Assembly (NCBI RefSeq): GCF_013403875.1
Contig: NZ_JACBNX010000006.1
Location: forward strand, 1 to 64,000
Direction of reading: 5' to 3'
Origin: Burkholderia guangdongensis
GTDB lineage: Bacteria > Pseudomonadota > Gammaproteobacteria > Burkholderiales > Burkholderiaceae
DNA: 64,000 nucleotides
A program made the translations under genes and the position numbers. This document shows positions 16,472 to 25,177 of the stretch, one piece after another. The notes beneath the pieces were generated by a model, which saw only the letters and a list, made by a program, of their open reading frames with translations, did not search any database and was not told the DNA's origin. Within the stretch, counting starts at the first letter, position 1. Each line of letters begins with the position of its first letter.

Positions 16472-18133
16472 ATGAAAGCCCAGCGCTTCACACCCGCCGT
16501 TGCGCGGATCGGGCACGCGCGCGTGCTCGCCTGCCTGCTGTCCGCCGCTGCCCTTCTGCCGCTCTCCGGTTGCGGTGGCGGCGGTGGAGGCGGCGGCGAC
16601 AACAACGCCGCGTCCCCCGCCCCGACATCACCGTCATCGCCGACCACGTCGTCCAACAGCAGCACCACCTGCACCGCGGCGCAGGCCGCGGCACCGGCGA
16701 CCTCGTCGACGACCTCGCCGACGGCCGCGCAAAGCATGCCGGCCAGCGCGCCGCCCGTCGATCACCTGATCGTGAAGCTGGCGACCGTGACGGCCGCGCA
16801 CGCGCTGAGCGCCGGCGGCGACGACGCGACGCGCCTCGCGGCCGTGATCCAGCGCGTATCCGCGCAATGGACGACACAGGCGGGACCGAGCGGCAGCGCG
16901 CATGCGTATGCGAGCGCGCAGCCACAGCCGCAGCCGCTCGCGGCCGTCGAGCGCACGATGTCCGGCGGCGCGACCGTGCTGAAGCTCGGGCAGCCGCTCG
17001 CGCAGGCCGACGCGAGCGCGCTCGCGCAGGTGTTCGCGAGCGACTCGGACATCGAGTACGCGGAGCCGGACCAGCGGATGAGAATCAGCAACGTGCCGAC
17101 CGATCCGGACTACAACCAGCAGTGGAACCTGTCCGATCCGACGGCCGGCATCGATGCGCCGGCCGCGTGGAGCATCACGCAGGGTTCGCCGAACGTCGTC
17201 ACCGCCGTGCTGGACACCGGCTATCGCCCGCACCCCGACATCGTGAACAATCTCGTGTCGGGCTACAACTTCATCTCGAACGTGAACACGAGCAACAACG
17301 GCGAGACGCGCGGCCCCGACGCGACCGATCCGGGCGACTGGGTCACGCAGCAGGAGCTCGACAATTCGAGCGGCCCGTACTATCACTGCCAGTCGGCGCC
17401 GAGCGACAGCAGCTGGCACGGCACGCGCGTCGCCGGCGTGATCGGCGCGATCGCGAACAACGGCGTCGGCATCGCGGGCATCTCGTGGCTCGGCAAGATT
17501 CAGCCGGTGCGCGTGCTCGGCAAATGCGGCGGCGCGACGAGCGACATCGCGGACGCGATGCGCTGGGCGGCCGGCATCGCGGTCACTGGCGTGCCGACGA
17601 ACGCGACGCCCGCGAAGATCATCAACCTGAGTCTCGCCGGCCCCGGCGCGTGCAGCCAGACGTTCCAGCAGGCGATCAACGACGTGACCGCGCTCGGCGT
17701 GACCGTGATCGTCGCGGCCGGCAACGAGGGCGTCAACGCGACGCAGGATCAGCCCGCGAACTGCCAGGGCGTGATCGCCGTCGGCGCGACCGATACGACC
17801 GGCATGCGCGCGAGCTTCAGCAACTACGGTACCGGCGTGGCGCTGAGCGCGCCTGGCGTGAACATCCTGTCGACGTCGAACACCGGTACGACGACGCCGC
17901 TGGCGGACGGCTACGGCCTCGCGGACGGCACGAGCCTCGCGGCGCCGCAGGTCTCCGGCGTCGTCGCGCTGATGCTCGCGATGAAAGGCAACCTGACGCC
18001 CGCGCAGATTCAGCAGAAGCTGCAAGGCGGCGCGCGCGCGTCGAAGCTCGCCGCGGGCACGCCGTGCACGTCGGCGCCGGCCGGCTCGGGCATTCTCGAC
18101 GCGGCCGCCGCGGTGAACGCCGCGATGCAGTGA
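16472..18133 (+). CDS. S8 subtilisin-like serine protease, putative lipoprotein
   Basis: Secreted protease of 553 aa. Residues 1-34 form a lipoprotein signal peptide with lipobox LSGC (Cys34), followed by a poly-Gly and Ser/Thr/Pro-rich linker to about 95. A propeptide-like domain (DHLIVKLATV to IEYAEPDQRM) precedes the peptidase_S8 domain. The catalytic triad is D248 (AVLDTGYRPHPD), H316 (SWHGTRVAG) and S488 (DGTSLAAPQVSG), with oxyanion Asn in VIVAAGNEG. There is no C-terminal autotransporter or PPC domain. It likely acts at the outer membrane or outside the cell. A strong hairpin follows the stop. Confidence 0.92.
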   Translation: MKAQRFTPAVARIGHARVLACLLSAAALLPLSGCGGGGGGGGDNNAASPAPTSPSSPTTSSNSSTTCTAAQAAAPATSSTTSPTAAQSMPASAPPVDHLIVKLATVTAAHALSAGGDDATRLAAVIQRVSAQWTTQAGPSGSAHAYASAQPQPQPLAAVERTMSGGATVLKLGQPLAQADASALAQVFASDSDIEYAEPDQRMRISNVPTDPDYNQQWNLSDPTAGIDAPAAWSITQGSPNVVTAVLDTGYRPHPDIVNNLVSGYNFISNVNTSNNGETRGPDATDPGDWVTQQELDNSSGPYYHCQSAPSDSSWHGTRVAGVIGAIANNGVGIAGISWLGKIQPVRVLGKCGGATSDIADAMRWAAGIAVTGVPTNATPAKIINLSLAGPGACSQTFQQAINDVTALGVTVIVAAGNEGVNATQDQPANCQGVIAVGATDTTGMRASFSNYGTGVALSAPGVNILSTSNTGTTTPLADGYGLADGTSLAAPQVSGVVALMLAMKGNLTPAQIQQKLQGGARASKLAAGTPCTSAPAGSGILDAAAAVNAAMQ

Positions 18134-18143
18134 CGCCGGACAC

Positions 18144-18172
18144 GGCGCGCCGCGCATCACGCGCGGCGCGCC
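18144..18172 (+). terminator. 12-base-pair hairpin after the protease gene
   Basis: Arms GGCGCGCCGCGC and GCGCGGCGCGCC enclose an ATCAC loop, 10 bases behind the protease stop codon. No U tract follows, so it may act as a stability element or a weak terminator. Confidence 0.6.
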
Positions 18173-18261
18173 GGTTCGTTGCGGCACACGTAATAAACCC
18201 TCACAAACGATACAGATCGACCGTCAACAGCACGCGTGACCGATGCGTTTTTTCGAGCAAG

Positions 18262-18282
18262 CGCCGGGAATTCCTCCCGGCG
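18262..18282 (+). promoter_or_regulatory. leader hairpin before the small exported protein
   Basis: Arms CGCCGGGA and TCCCGGCG pair around ATTCC, ending 18 bases before the ATG at 18300 and just upstream of its GGAGAA ribosome site. It could affect translation or mRNA stability. Confidence 0.35.
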
Positions 18283-18299
18283 GCCATCGGAGAACAACC

Positions 18300-18629
18300 A
18301 TGCGTGCCATCACCCGTAAAATCGCCGTCGCCGCCGCCCTGATGTCCATCCTGACCGGCACCGCATTCGCGGATACGCCGTGGCAGCAGGCGCATCCGCG
18401 CCGCGAGGAAATCAACCATCGTCTCGCCGTGCAGAATCAGCGCGTCCACCGCGAAGTGCGCGAAGGCGAGATGTCGCATGCGCAAGCCGCGCGCCTGCAC
18501 CGCGACGACCGCAAGATCCGCCAGGAAGAGCGCGACATGGCTTCGCAGGACCGCAGCCATCTGACGAAGCCCGAGCAGCACGTGCTGAACCAGCAGGAAA
18601 ACGCGGTCAGCCACAAGATCGGCCAGTAA
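18300..18629 (+). CDS. small exported charged helical protein, unknown function
   Basis: A 109-aa protein with a clear Sec signal peptide (MRAITRKIAVAAALMSILTG, cleavage after AFA). The mature chain is highly charged and helical, rich in Arg, Glu, His and Gln (HPRREEINHRLAVQNQRVHR; RLHRDDRKIRQEERDM), so it is probably a periplasmic coiled coil. The pattern resembles short Burkholderia exported proteins of unknown role. GGAG precedes the ATG at 18300, favouring it over an upstream ATG at 18243 that lacks a signal sequence. It is monocistronic, between the protease and the ABC importer. Confidence 0.75.
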   Translation: MRAITRKIAVAAALMSILTGTAFADTPWQQAHPRREEINHRLAVQNQRVHREVREGEMSHAQAARLHRDDRKIRQEERDMASQDRSHLTKPEQHVLNQQENAVSHKIGQ

Positions 18630-18706
18630 CACCACGCCCCCTCTTTCTTCCGCGCGCCCGTCGATGAGAGAATCGCACACCACGATTCCCTTTCGACGGA
18701 GCCCGC

Positions 18707-20296
18707 ATGAAGCCTCTGCTGTCCACGCTGTTCGTCAGTGCCGCGCTCGTGGCGCTCGCCCCCGCGATGCCCGCGCAGGCCGCGACGCCGCCCGGCATCT
18801 TCGTCGTCGCCACCCAGCTCGCGGAGTTCACGACGCTCGATCCGAGCGAAATCTACGAGCTCGTGCCGTCCGAGTACGTCGCGAACACGTATGAACGGCT
18901 CGTGCGCGTCGACCTGAAGGATCCGACGCGCTTCGACGGCATCGTCGCGCAATCGTGGAGCGTCGGCGCGGACGGCGTCACGTTCACGTTCAAGCTGCGC
19001 CCCGGCCTTGCGTTCCATTCCGGCAATCCGTTGACCGCCGACGACGTCGCGTGGTCGCTGCAGCGCACGGTGCTGCTCGGCAAGGGCCCCGCGGACGTGC
19101 TCGGCGACCTCGGGCTCACGAAAGCGAACGTGATGCAGAAGGTTCGCGCGGTCGACCCGCAGACCGTCGTGCTCGAAACCGACCGCAAGTACGCGCCGAG
19201 CTTCGTGCTCAACGTGCTGAGCGCGTGCCCGGCGTCGGTGTTCGACAAGAAGCTGCTGCTGTCGCACCAGCAGAATGGCGACTTCGGCAACGGCTGGCTG
19301 AAGACGAACGACGCCGGCTCCGGGCCGTACAAGCTCGTCAAGTGGACGCCGAACGACAGCATCGTGCTGCAGCGTTTCGACGCGTACCGCACGCCGTATC
19401 CGATGAAGCGCATCGTGCTGAAGCACGTGCCGGAGGCGTCCGCGCAGCGGCTGCTGCTCGAGAACGGCGACGTCGACGCGGCGCGCAACCTGAGCCCCGA
19501 CAGTCTCGCCGCGCTGAAGAAGGCCGGCAAGATCCAGATCGCGACGTGGCCCGTGTCCGCGCTGCTGTATCTCGGCCTGAACACGAAGAACCCGAATCTC
19601 GCGAAACCCGAGGTGCAGGAGGCGATGAAGTGGCTGGTCGATTACGACGGCATTCAGCGCAACATCGTCAGCACGACCTACAAGGTGCACGAGACGTTCC
19701 TGCCGGAAGGCTTCCTCGGCACGCTGAACGATCGGCCGTACCATCAGGACGTTGCGAAGGCGAAGGCGCTGCTCGCGAAGGCCGGCCTGCCGAACGGCTT
19801 CACGGTGACCATGGACATGCCGAACGACTATCCGTACGTCGAGATCGCGCAGGCGCTGCAGGCCGAATTCGCGCAGGGCGGCATTCAGGTGAAGCTGATT
19901 CCGGGCGACGCGAAGCAGGTGATCGGCAAGTATCGCGCGCGTCAGCACGACATCTTCGTCGGCGAGTGGTCGCCCGACTACATGGATCCGAACAGCAACG
20001 CGCGCGGCTTCGCGTGGAATCCGGACAATTCCGATCAGGCGCAGTACAAGATGCTCGCATGGCGCAACGGCTGGAACATTCCGCAACTGACGAAGGAAAC
20101 CGAGGCCGCGCTCGTCGAGCCGTCGCCCGCGAAGCGCGCGCAGCGTTACGAAGCGCTGCAGAAGGAAGTGCTCGCGAATTCGCCGTTCGTGATCATGTTC
20201 GAGAAGGTCGTGCAGGTCGCGACGCGCCCCGGCGTGACCGGTCCGGAGATCGGGCCGATCAACGATCTCGTGTCGTATCGGACGCTGAAGAAGTAA
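18707..20296 (+). CDS. peptide/nickel-type ABC transporter substrate-binding protein
   Basis: Periplasmic binding protein (SBP_bac_5 family) of 529 aa with a Sec signal peptide ending at PAQA. Family hallmarks are YERLVRVD, the FTFKLRPGLAFHSGNPLTADDVAWSL region and GSGPYKLVKW. It should capture oligopeptides or a similar ligand for the permease and ATPase genes at 22199-25941, which complete the system after the interposed hipBA module. No separate membrane genes lie nearer. Substrate unknown: the fold covers di/oligopeptides, nickel, opines and glutathione. Confidence 0.9.
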   Translation: MKPLLSTLFVSAALVALAPAMPAQAATPPGIFVVATQLAEFTTLDPSEIYELVPSEYVANTYERLVRVDLKDPTRFDGIVAQSWSVGADGVTFTFKLRPGLAFHSGNPLTADDVAWSLQRTVLLGKGPADVLGDLGLTKANVMQKVRAVDPQTVVLETDRKYAPSFVLNVLSACPASVFDKKLLLSHQQNGDFGNGWLKTNDAGSGPYKLVKWTPNDSIVLQRFDAYRTPYPMKRIVLKHVPEASAQRLLLENGDVDAARNLSPDSLAALKKAGKIQIATWPVSALLYLGLNTKNPNLAKPEVQEAMKWLVDYDGIQRNIVSTTYKVHETFLPEGFLGTLNDRPYHQDVAKAKALLAKAGLPNGFTVTMDMPNDYPYVEIAQALQAEFAQGGIQVKLIPGDAKQVIGKYRARQHDIFVGEWSPDYMDPNSNARGFAWNPDNSDQAQYKMLAWRNGWNIPQLTKETEAALVEPSPAKRAQRYEALQKEVLANSPFVIMFEKVVQVATRPGVTGPEIGPINDLVSYRTLKK

Positions 20297-20304
20297 CGCG
20301 GGCG

Positions 20305-20336
20305 GCCCGCGCCGTTCGCGATGCGGCGGCGCGGGC
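20305..20336 (+). terminator. GC hairpin after the binding-protein gene
   Basis: Arms GCCCGCGCC and GGCGCGGGC pair across a 14-base loop, nine bases after the stop codon. No U tract follows. It may separate the abundant binding-protein message from the distal genes. Confidence 0.45.
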
Positions 20337-20343
20337 GGGCCGG

Positions 20344-20395
20344 CTTCATCGGACTACCTTCATCGGACTACCTTCATCGGACTACCTTCATCGGG
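20344..20395. repeat. 14-base tandem repeat running into the hipA stop
   Basis: Three perfect copies of CTTCATCGGACTAC start at 20344, 20358 and 20372, followed by a partial copy from 20386 that contains the hipA stop codon. Slippage here could alter the 3' end of hipA. Confidence 0.85.
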
Positions 20396-21734
20396 CCAAC
20401 GGCGTGTCGAGACGCTCCGCCGCGCGCGTCAGGCCGCCGAAGATCCGCTCCGCGATCCTCGACGGGAACCCGCGCGGCAGCCGCGCGCCGACCGTGTCGA
20501 TCACACGCGGCGTCGCGGCGGCCAGGCGCTCGACGATCGGCGTCGCGATGTCGCCGAGCCCGCACTGCTCGGCCATCGCGCTGAAATGGCGCCGCGTGAT
20601 GTCGCGCATCGCATAGTGCTTGCGCTTGCCGTGCACCGCCATCGCGAGCTTCGCCTTGTGCCACGACCACTGGTTCGCGCCGTCGCCTTCGACCGGCCAG
20701 ATCGACATCACGTCGTAAAGCGGCGTCAGCCGGAAGCGGCCGCCCGGCAGCAGGCGCAGGCTGAAATTCTTCGCGTGCCCGTCCGGCGCCGCGAGCATCC
20801 AGAACACGATCAGCGCGGCGAACAGCGTGTCGAGATCCGCGTCGGCCACCTCCGACCGGCGCAGGATGTCGACGAGATCCGGCACGCCCGGGCCGCCGTG
20901 CGCCTCGTATTTCAGATGCGGCGGCACGCCGAGCGCCTGACAGAAATCCTCCTGCGGCAGGCGCATCAGCCAGCGGCCGTCGCGATGGAGCGCGCGGTCG
21001 AAACGCGCGACCGACAGCACCTTGTGCGCGCCGAACGTCGCGATCTCCGCATCCGCGACCGGCAGGCCGAACGCGCGCAGGATCGCGAGGCACAGCCACT
21101 CGTTCTCGACCGACGTGGTCAGATCCGCGCGCTTGTTGCCGACGAAACCGAGCGGCAGCTTCAGGATATGCGTCGTCGGCGTCGCGCCGTGCGGGCGCAT
21201 CCATCGTCCGCCGTGCCGCAGCAGCGCGGTCTTTTCCTGCGCACCGGCGAGCGACAGCCGGAAGTCGTCGTCATCGCCATCGTCGCCGCGCAGGCCGGCG
21301 GCCGCGCCGCTCGCCTGATCGAGCAGCCGTTCGACGTCGCCGTCGGACAGTGCCGTGCCGTCGATGCGGTCGTAGCCGGCCGGCATGTCGTCCTCGCCCA
21401 GCAGTTGCACCGCGCCGACGCAGTCGCGGCCGACCGCGGCGAGCAGATCGAACGGATCGAGCGTCGCGGCGCCGAAGCGCGCGGCAAGGCGGCGCCGGAT
21501 CGCGTCGCTGTCGGGCAGCAGATTGTCGAAGTAGTGATTCACGCGCTCGCCGCGCAGTGGCGCGTCGCCGATGCCGAACGGCAGCGACAGCGACAGCGGC
21601 CGCCCGGCGGCCGACTGCTTCCACGCGGCGTCGTAGTGAAGCTCCATGTCGCCGCGCGCCGGGATGCGCCAGACGCCGACCCGAACGCCGTTGGCCCAGA
21701 TCGACAGTGCGCGCGTGTGCGATTTGCGTCCCAT
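20388..21734 (-). CDS. hipA: HipA-family serine/threonine kinase toxin
   Basis: Kinase of 448 aa, close to the usual 440. The N-terminal HipA domain (ALSIWANGVRVGVW) leads to the kinase core with SLAGAQEKTALL, the nucleotide-contacting THILKLP, catalytic PDGHAKNFSL and the metal-binding LTPLYDVMS. HipA toxins phosphorylate translation factors such as GltX and cause growth arrest or persistence; the target here is unknown. GGAG precedes ATG 21734. It lies 14 bases after hipB, the standard antitoxin-first order. The pair sits on the opposite strand inside an ABC transporter locus, suggesting mobility. Confidence 0.92.
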   Translation of the reverse strand: MGRKSHTRALSIWANGVRVGVWRIPARGDMELHYDAAWKQSAAGRPLSLSLPFGIGDAPLRGERVNHYFDNLLPDSDAIRRRLAARFGAATLDPFDLLAAVGRDCVGAVQLLGEDDMPAGYDRIDGTALSDGDVERLLDQASGAAAGLRGDDGDDDDFRLSLAGAQEKTALLRHGGRWMRPHGATPTTHILKLPLGFVGNKRADLTTSVENEWLCLAILRAFGLPVADAEIATFGAHKVLSVARFDRALHRDGRWLMRLPQEDFCQALGVPPHLKYEAHGGPGVPDLVDILRRSEVADADLDTLFAALIVFWMLAAPDGHAKNFSLRLLPGGRFRLTPLYDVMSIWPVEGDGANQWSWHKAKLAMAVHGKRKHYAMRDITRRHFSAMAEQCGLGDIATPIVERLAAATPRVIDTVGARLPRGFPSRIAERIFGGLTRAAERLDTPLAR

Positions 21735-21748
21735 GCGTGGCTCCGCGA

Positions 21749-22000
21749 TCACCACTCGACGTCGGCCACCGCAGGACCGTCGCCCTTCGTGCGCACGCTC
21801 AGCTCGAGGCCGTACAGCGCGGTCAGCGCGAGCAACTGGCTCAGCGACAGGCTGGCCGTGCGGCTCGTCTCGAGCAGCGACAGCCGCGGCTGGCCGATGC
21901 CGACACGGGCGGCGGCCTCCGCCTGCGTCATGCCCTTCGCCTGGCGCGCGGACGACAGGATCTCGCCCAGCTGGGCCGGGGTGTTGACGATGAGGTTCAC
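21749..22000 (-). CDS. hipB: HipB-family antitoxin, Xre-type HTH
   Basis: An 83-aa DNA-binding antitoxin with a Xre/Cro helix-turn-helix (AEAAARVGIGQPRLSLLETSRT) and a short C-terminal strand (LELSVRTK) as used for dimerisation. The start is GTG with AGGA about ten bases upstream. It should neutralise HipA and repress the operon through the palindromes at 22020-22101. Confidence 0.92.
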   Translation of the reverse strand: MNLIVNTPAQLGEILSSARQAKGMTQAEAAARVGIGQPRLSLLETSRTASLSLSQLLALTALYGLELSVRTKGDGPAVADVEW

Positions 22001-22019
22001 GGCGCGGATTCCTGAGGGT

Positions 22020-22101
22020 AATATATGCAGTATATTTCCCTGGAGAATAAATGCAAATTATTCTCCACAAGCATATATGCGAAATATTCTCGATGAGAAT
22101 A
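22020..22101 (-). promoter_or_regulatory. hipBA operator array, four palindromes
   Basis: The AT-rich leader of hipB holds AATATA-TGCAG-TATATT (22020-22036), GGAGAATAA/TTATTCTCC with a 7-base spacer (22042-22066), GCATATATGC (22071-22080) and TATTCTC-GAT-GAGAATA (22085-22101). Several spaced operators are typical of cooperative HipB repression. The array ends about 100 bases before the divergent permease start, so it may influence that gene too. Confidence 0.75.
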
Positions 22102-22198
22102 ATTGTTCTTCCCGGGAATCCCCGCGCGTGACATACAATCGGGCTCGACCCGTCCCGCACGCGTCGAAGCCGATAGCCTCCTCCGACACGAAGATGTG

Positions 22199-23275
22199 AT
22201 GTCCTCCCCCGCCTTCGAAACCGCATTCGAAAAGATTCGCACGCTGCCCGCACGGCGCCCGTCGATCCGGCGGGCGCTGCGCGCGCTGCGCTGGGCGTTG
22301 ACGCTCGCGGTCACGTTCGCCGGGCTGCTCGCGCTGACCTTCGTGATCGGCCGCAAGGTGCCGATCGATCCGGTGCTCGCGGTGCTCGGCGACCGCGCAT
22401 CGGCGAGCGCGTACGCGGCCGAACGCATCGCGCTCGGCCTCGACAAGCCGCTCGCGACGCAATTCCTGATCTACGCGCGGGACGTGCTGCACGGCAATCT
22501 CGGCGTGTCGCTGCTGACGTCGAACCCGGTGCTCGACGACATCAAGCGGGTGTTCCCCGCAACGCTCGAGCTCGCGACGCTCGCAACGCTGATCGGCATC
22601 GCGGTCGGCGTGCCGCTCGGCGTCGCGGCGGCGGTCCGGCACAACCGGCCGATCGATCACGTCGCGCGCTTCGTCGGGCTGATCGGCAACTCGGTGCCGG
22701 TGTTCTGGCTCGGGCTGATGGGGCTGCTGCTGTTCTACGCGCGGCTGCACTGGGTCGCGGGGCCGGGCCGGATCGACCCCGCGTTCGACGGCATGGTCGA
22801 CACGCGCACCGGCAGCCTGCTGATCGACTCGGCGCTCGCCGAAGAATGGGACGTGTTCCGCAACGCGGTCGCGCACATCGCGCTGCCGGCCGCGATCCTC
22901 GGTTATTACTCGGTCGCGTACCTGAGCCGGATGACGCGCTCGTTCATGCTCGAGCAACTCGGCCAGGAATACATCGTCACCGCGCGCGCGAAGGGGCTGC
23001 CGGAGCGCAGCGTGATCTGGCGTCACGCGTTCGGCAACGTCGCGGTGCCGCTCGTGACCGTGATCGCGCTCACGTACAGCAACCTGCTCGAAGGCTCGGT
23101 GCTGACCGAGATCGTGTTCGCGTGGCCCGGCATCGGCTCGTATCTGACCGGCGCGCTGCTGAACGCGGACATGAACGCGGTGCTCGGCGCGACGCTCGTG
23201 ATCGGCGCGATGTTCATCACCGTCAACCTGCTGACCGACGCGCTCTATCGTGTGTTCGATCCGCGCGCGCGCTGA
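22199..23275 (+). CDS. peptide-type ABC transporter permease, DppB-like
   Basis: Inner-membrane permease of 358 aa. It has the DppB-type N-terminus with GLDKPLATQFLIYARDVLHGNLGVSL, about six membrane segments and the EAA loop that docks the ATPase (YIVTARAKGLPERSVIWRHA). The ATG at 22199 sits after a GTG; upstream codons to 22103 are in the hipB operator zone and less likely. It is the first of four consecutive genes (permease, permease, ATPase, ATPase) that would serve the binding protein at 18707. Confidence 0.9.
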   Translation: MSSPAFETAFEKIRTLPARRPSIRRALRALRWALTLAVTFAGLLALTFVIGRKVPIDPVLAVLGDRASASAYAAERIALGLDKPLATQFLIYARDVLHGNLGVSLLTSNPVLDDIKRVFPATLELATLATLIGIAVGVPLGVAAAVRHNRPIDHVARFVGLIGNSVPVFWLGLMGLLLFYARLHWVAGPGRIDPAFDGMVDTRTGSLLIDSALAEEWDVFRNAVAHIALPAAILGYYSVAYLSRMTRSFMLEQLGQEYIVTARAKGLPERSVIWRHAFGNVAVPLVTVIALTYSNLLEGSVLTEIVFAWPGIGSYLTGALLNADMNAVLGATLVIGAMFITVNLLTDALYRVFDPRAR

Positions 23276-23308
23276 AGGCCGCTTCACGATGCATAAGGAA
23301 TCCCGACC

Positions 23309-24223
23309 ATGAACGCCGAGCGCCCGACGTTGCGCGCGTGGCTGCTGTCCGACGCGCCCGCGTCCCGCCCGCAGGCCGCGCTCGGCCTCGCGTACCGCCG
23401 CTGGCGCCGCTTCGCCGCGAATCCGCTGAACCTGTTCGCGCTCGCGATCCTCGTCGCGCTGATCGCGGTCGCGATCGCGAGCCCGCTCCTGATGCCGCAC
23501 GATCCGCTGCGCCAGGTGCTCGCCGATCGGCTGCAGCCGCCGCTGTCGCCGTCGCACTGGCTCGGCACCGACCAGCTCGGCCGGGACATCCTGTCGCGAA
23601 TGATCGGCGGCTCGCGGCTCACGCTCGGCATCGCGCTGCTCGTCGTCGCGATCGTCGTGCCGATCGGCCTCGCGATCGGCACGACGGCCGGCTATTGCGG
23701 CGGCTTCGTCGACAGCGTGCTGATGCGCATCACCGACGTCGCGCTCGCGTTCCCGAAGATCGTGCTCGCGCTCGCGTTCGCGGCCGCGCTCGGGCCGGGC
23801 GTGATCAACGCGGTCGTCGCGATCTCGATCACCGCCTGGCCCGCGTATGCGCGGCTCGCGCGCGCGGAGACGATCCGCATCGCGCAGGCCGACTTCATCC
23901 ACGCGGCGCGCCTGCAGGGCGCGTCGGGCCCGCGGATCCTGCTGCGCTACGTCGTGCCGCTGTGCATGTCGTCGGTGATCGTGCGCGCGACGCTCGACAT
24001 GGCCGGCGTCGTGCTGACCGTCGCGGGCCTCGGCTTCCTCGGCCTCGGCGCGCAGCCGCCGAGCCCCGAATGGGGCTTCATGGTCGCGTCGGGCCGCAAC
24101 GTGCTGCTCGACGCGTGGTGGGTCGCGACGCTGCCCGGCATCGCGATCCTGGTCGTGAGCGCCGCGTTCAACCTGCTCGGCGACGGTCTGCGGGATGTCT
24201 TCGATCCGCGTCATGGAACATGA
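23309..24223 (+). CDS. peptide-type ABC transporter permease, DppC-like
   Basis: Second permease of 304 aa with the DppC signature LGTDQLGRDILSRMIGGSR, an N-terminal OppC-type segment (RRWRRFAANPLNLFALAIL), and the EAA loop DFIHAARLQGASGPRI. It should form the heterodimeric membrane channel with the preceding permease, 33 bases away. A short repeat element separates it from the ATPase genes. Confidence 0.92.
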   Translation: MNAERPTLRAWLLSDAPASRPQAALGLAYRRWRRFAANPLNLFALAILVALIAVAIASPLLMPHDPLRQVLADRLQPPLSPSHWLGTDQLGRDILSRMIGGSRLTLGIALLVVAIVVPIGLAIGTTAGYCGGFVDSVLMRITDVALAFPKIVLALAFAAALGPGVINAVVAISITAWPAYARLARAETIRIAQADFIHAARLQGASGPRILLRYVVPLCMSSVIVRATLDMAGVVLTVAGLGFLGLGAQPPSPEWGFMVASGRNVLLDAWWVATLPGIAILVVSAAFNLLGDGLRDVFDPRHGT

Positions 24224-24230
24224 GATGAAA

Positions 24231-24307
24231 CGACCCCCACGCTCGCTTTGCTCGCTGCCCCCCGAGGGGGCGCTCAGCCTCCTTGGGGCGGCCCGGCGGA
24301 GGCTGAG
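24231..24307 (+). repeat. Burkholderiales-type intergenic repeat carrying a ribosome site
   Basis: The stretch starting CGACCCCCACGCTCGC and containing CCCCCCGAGGGGG matches, from memory, a short element scattered between genes in Burkholderiales. It ends in a 10-base inverted repeat, CTCAGCCTCC (24273-24282) and GGAGGCTGAG (24298-24307), directly before the ATG at 24308. The GGAGG of the 3' arm is the only good Shine-Dalgarno for that ATPase, so folding would mask it. Confidence 0.7.
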
Positions 24308-25177
24308 ATGACCACGAACCCGCCCACCCCCCTCTGCGAAATCGACGGCCTGCGGATCGCCTTTCGCGGCCACGACGGCCGGCTCGCCGAAGCGGTGCGC
24401 GACCTGTCGCTGACGCTCGCGCCCGGCGAGCGGCTCGGCATCGTCGGCGAATCCGGCTCCGGCAAGTCGCTGACCGGCCGCGCGCTGCTCGGGCTGCTGC
24501 CCGACGCCGCGAGCTGGTCCGCGCGCACGATGCGCTTCGCGGGGCACGACCTGCTCGCGCTGTCGCCGCGCGAGCGCCGTCGGCTGTGCGGCGGCCGGAT
24601 GGGCATGATTCTTCAGGATCCGAAGTATTCGCTGAATCCGGTGATGACGGTCGCGAAGCAGATGGCCGAGGCGTTCCGTCTGCACGAGCCCGGGCTGCGC
24701 GGCCGCGCGCTGCGCGAGCGGATCGTCGATGCGCTCGCGGCCGTGCAGATCCGCGATCCGGCGCGCGTCGCCGACGCGTATCCGCACGAGCTGTCCGGCG
24801 GGATGGGCCAGCGCGTGATGATCGCGATGATGGTATCGACCGGCCCGCGCCTGCTGATCGCCGACGAGCCGACGTCGGCGCTCGACGTCGCGGTCTCGAT
24901 GCAGGTGCTCGCGGTGCTCGACGCGATGATCGCGCGGCACGGCACCGGGCTGATGTTCATCAGCCACGACCTGCCGCTCGTGATGTCGTTCTGCGACCGT
25001 GTCGCGGTGATGTACGCGGGCCGCGTCGTCGAGACGTGCGCGGCGCGCGACCTGCGGCACGCGACGCATCCGTACACGCGCGGGCTGCTCGCCGCGAATC
25101 CGCCGCTCGCGCACCCGCCCGACGAACTGCCGGTGCTGCAGCGCGATCCGGCCTGGCTGGAGGAAGCCGCACGATGA
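24308..25177 (+). CDS. peptide-type ABC transporter ATPase, DppD-like
   Basis: Cytoplasmic ATPase of 289 aa with Walker A GESGSGKS, Q-loop MILQDPKYSLNP, signature LSGGMGQRV, Walker B LLIADEPTSALD, the H-loop MFISHDL, and the C-terminal oligopeptide-ABC extension (THPYTRGLL). The start at 24308 follows GGAGG inside the upstream repeat element. It overlaps the next ATPase gene by four bases. Confidence 0.93.
   Translation: MTTNPPTPLCEIDGLRIAFRGHDGRLAEAVRDLSLTLAPGERLGIVGESGSGKSLTGRALLGLLPDAASWSARTMRFAGHDLLALSPRERRRLCGGRMGMILQDPKYSLNPVMTVAKQMAEAFRLHEPGLRGRALRERIVDALAAVQIRDPARVADAYPHELSGGMGQRVMIAMMVSTGPRLLIADEPTSALDVAVSMQVLAVLDAMIARHGTGLMFISHDLPLVMSFCDRVAVMYAGRVVETCAARDLRHATHPYTRGLLAANPPLAHPPDELPVLQRDPAWLEEAAR

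Noticed and set aside
22058..25114. 1018-codon minus-strand frame across the ABC permease/ATPase genes
   Set aside because: Very Arg/His/Asp-rich translation with no domain; the plus strand encodes recognisable permeases and ATPases.
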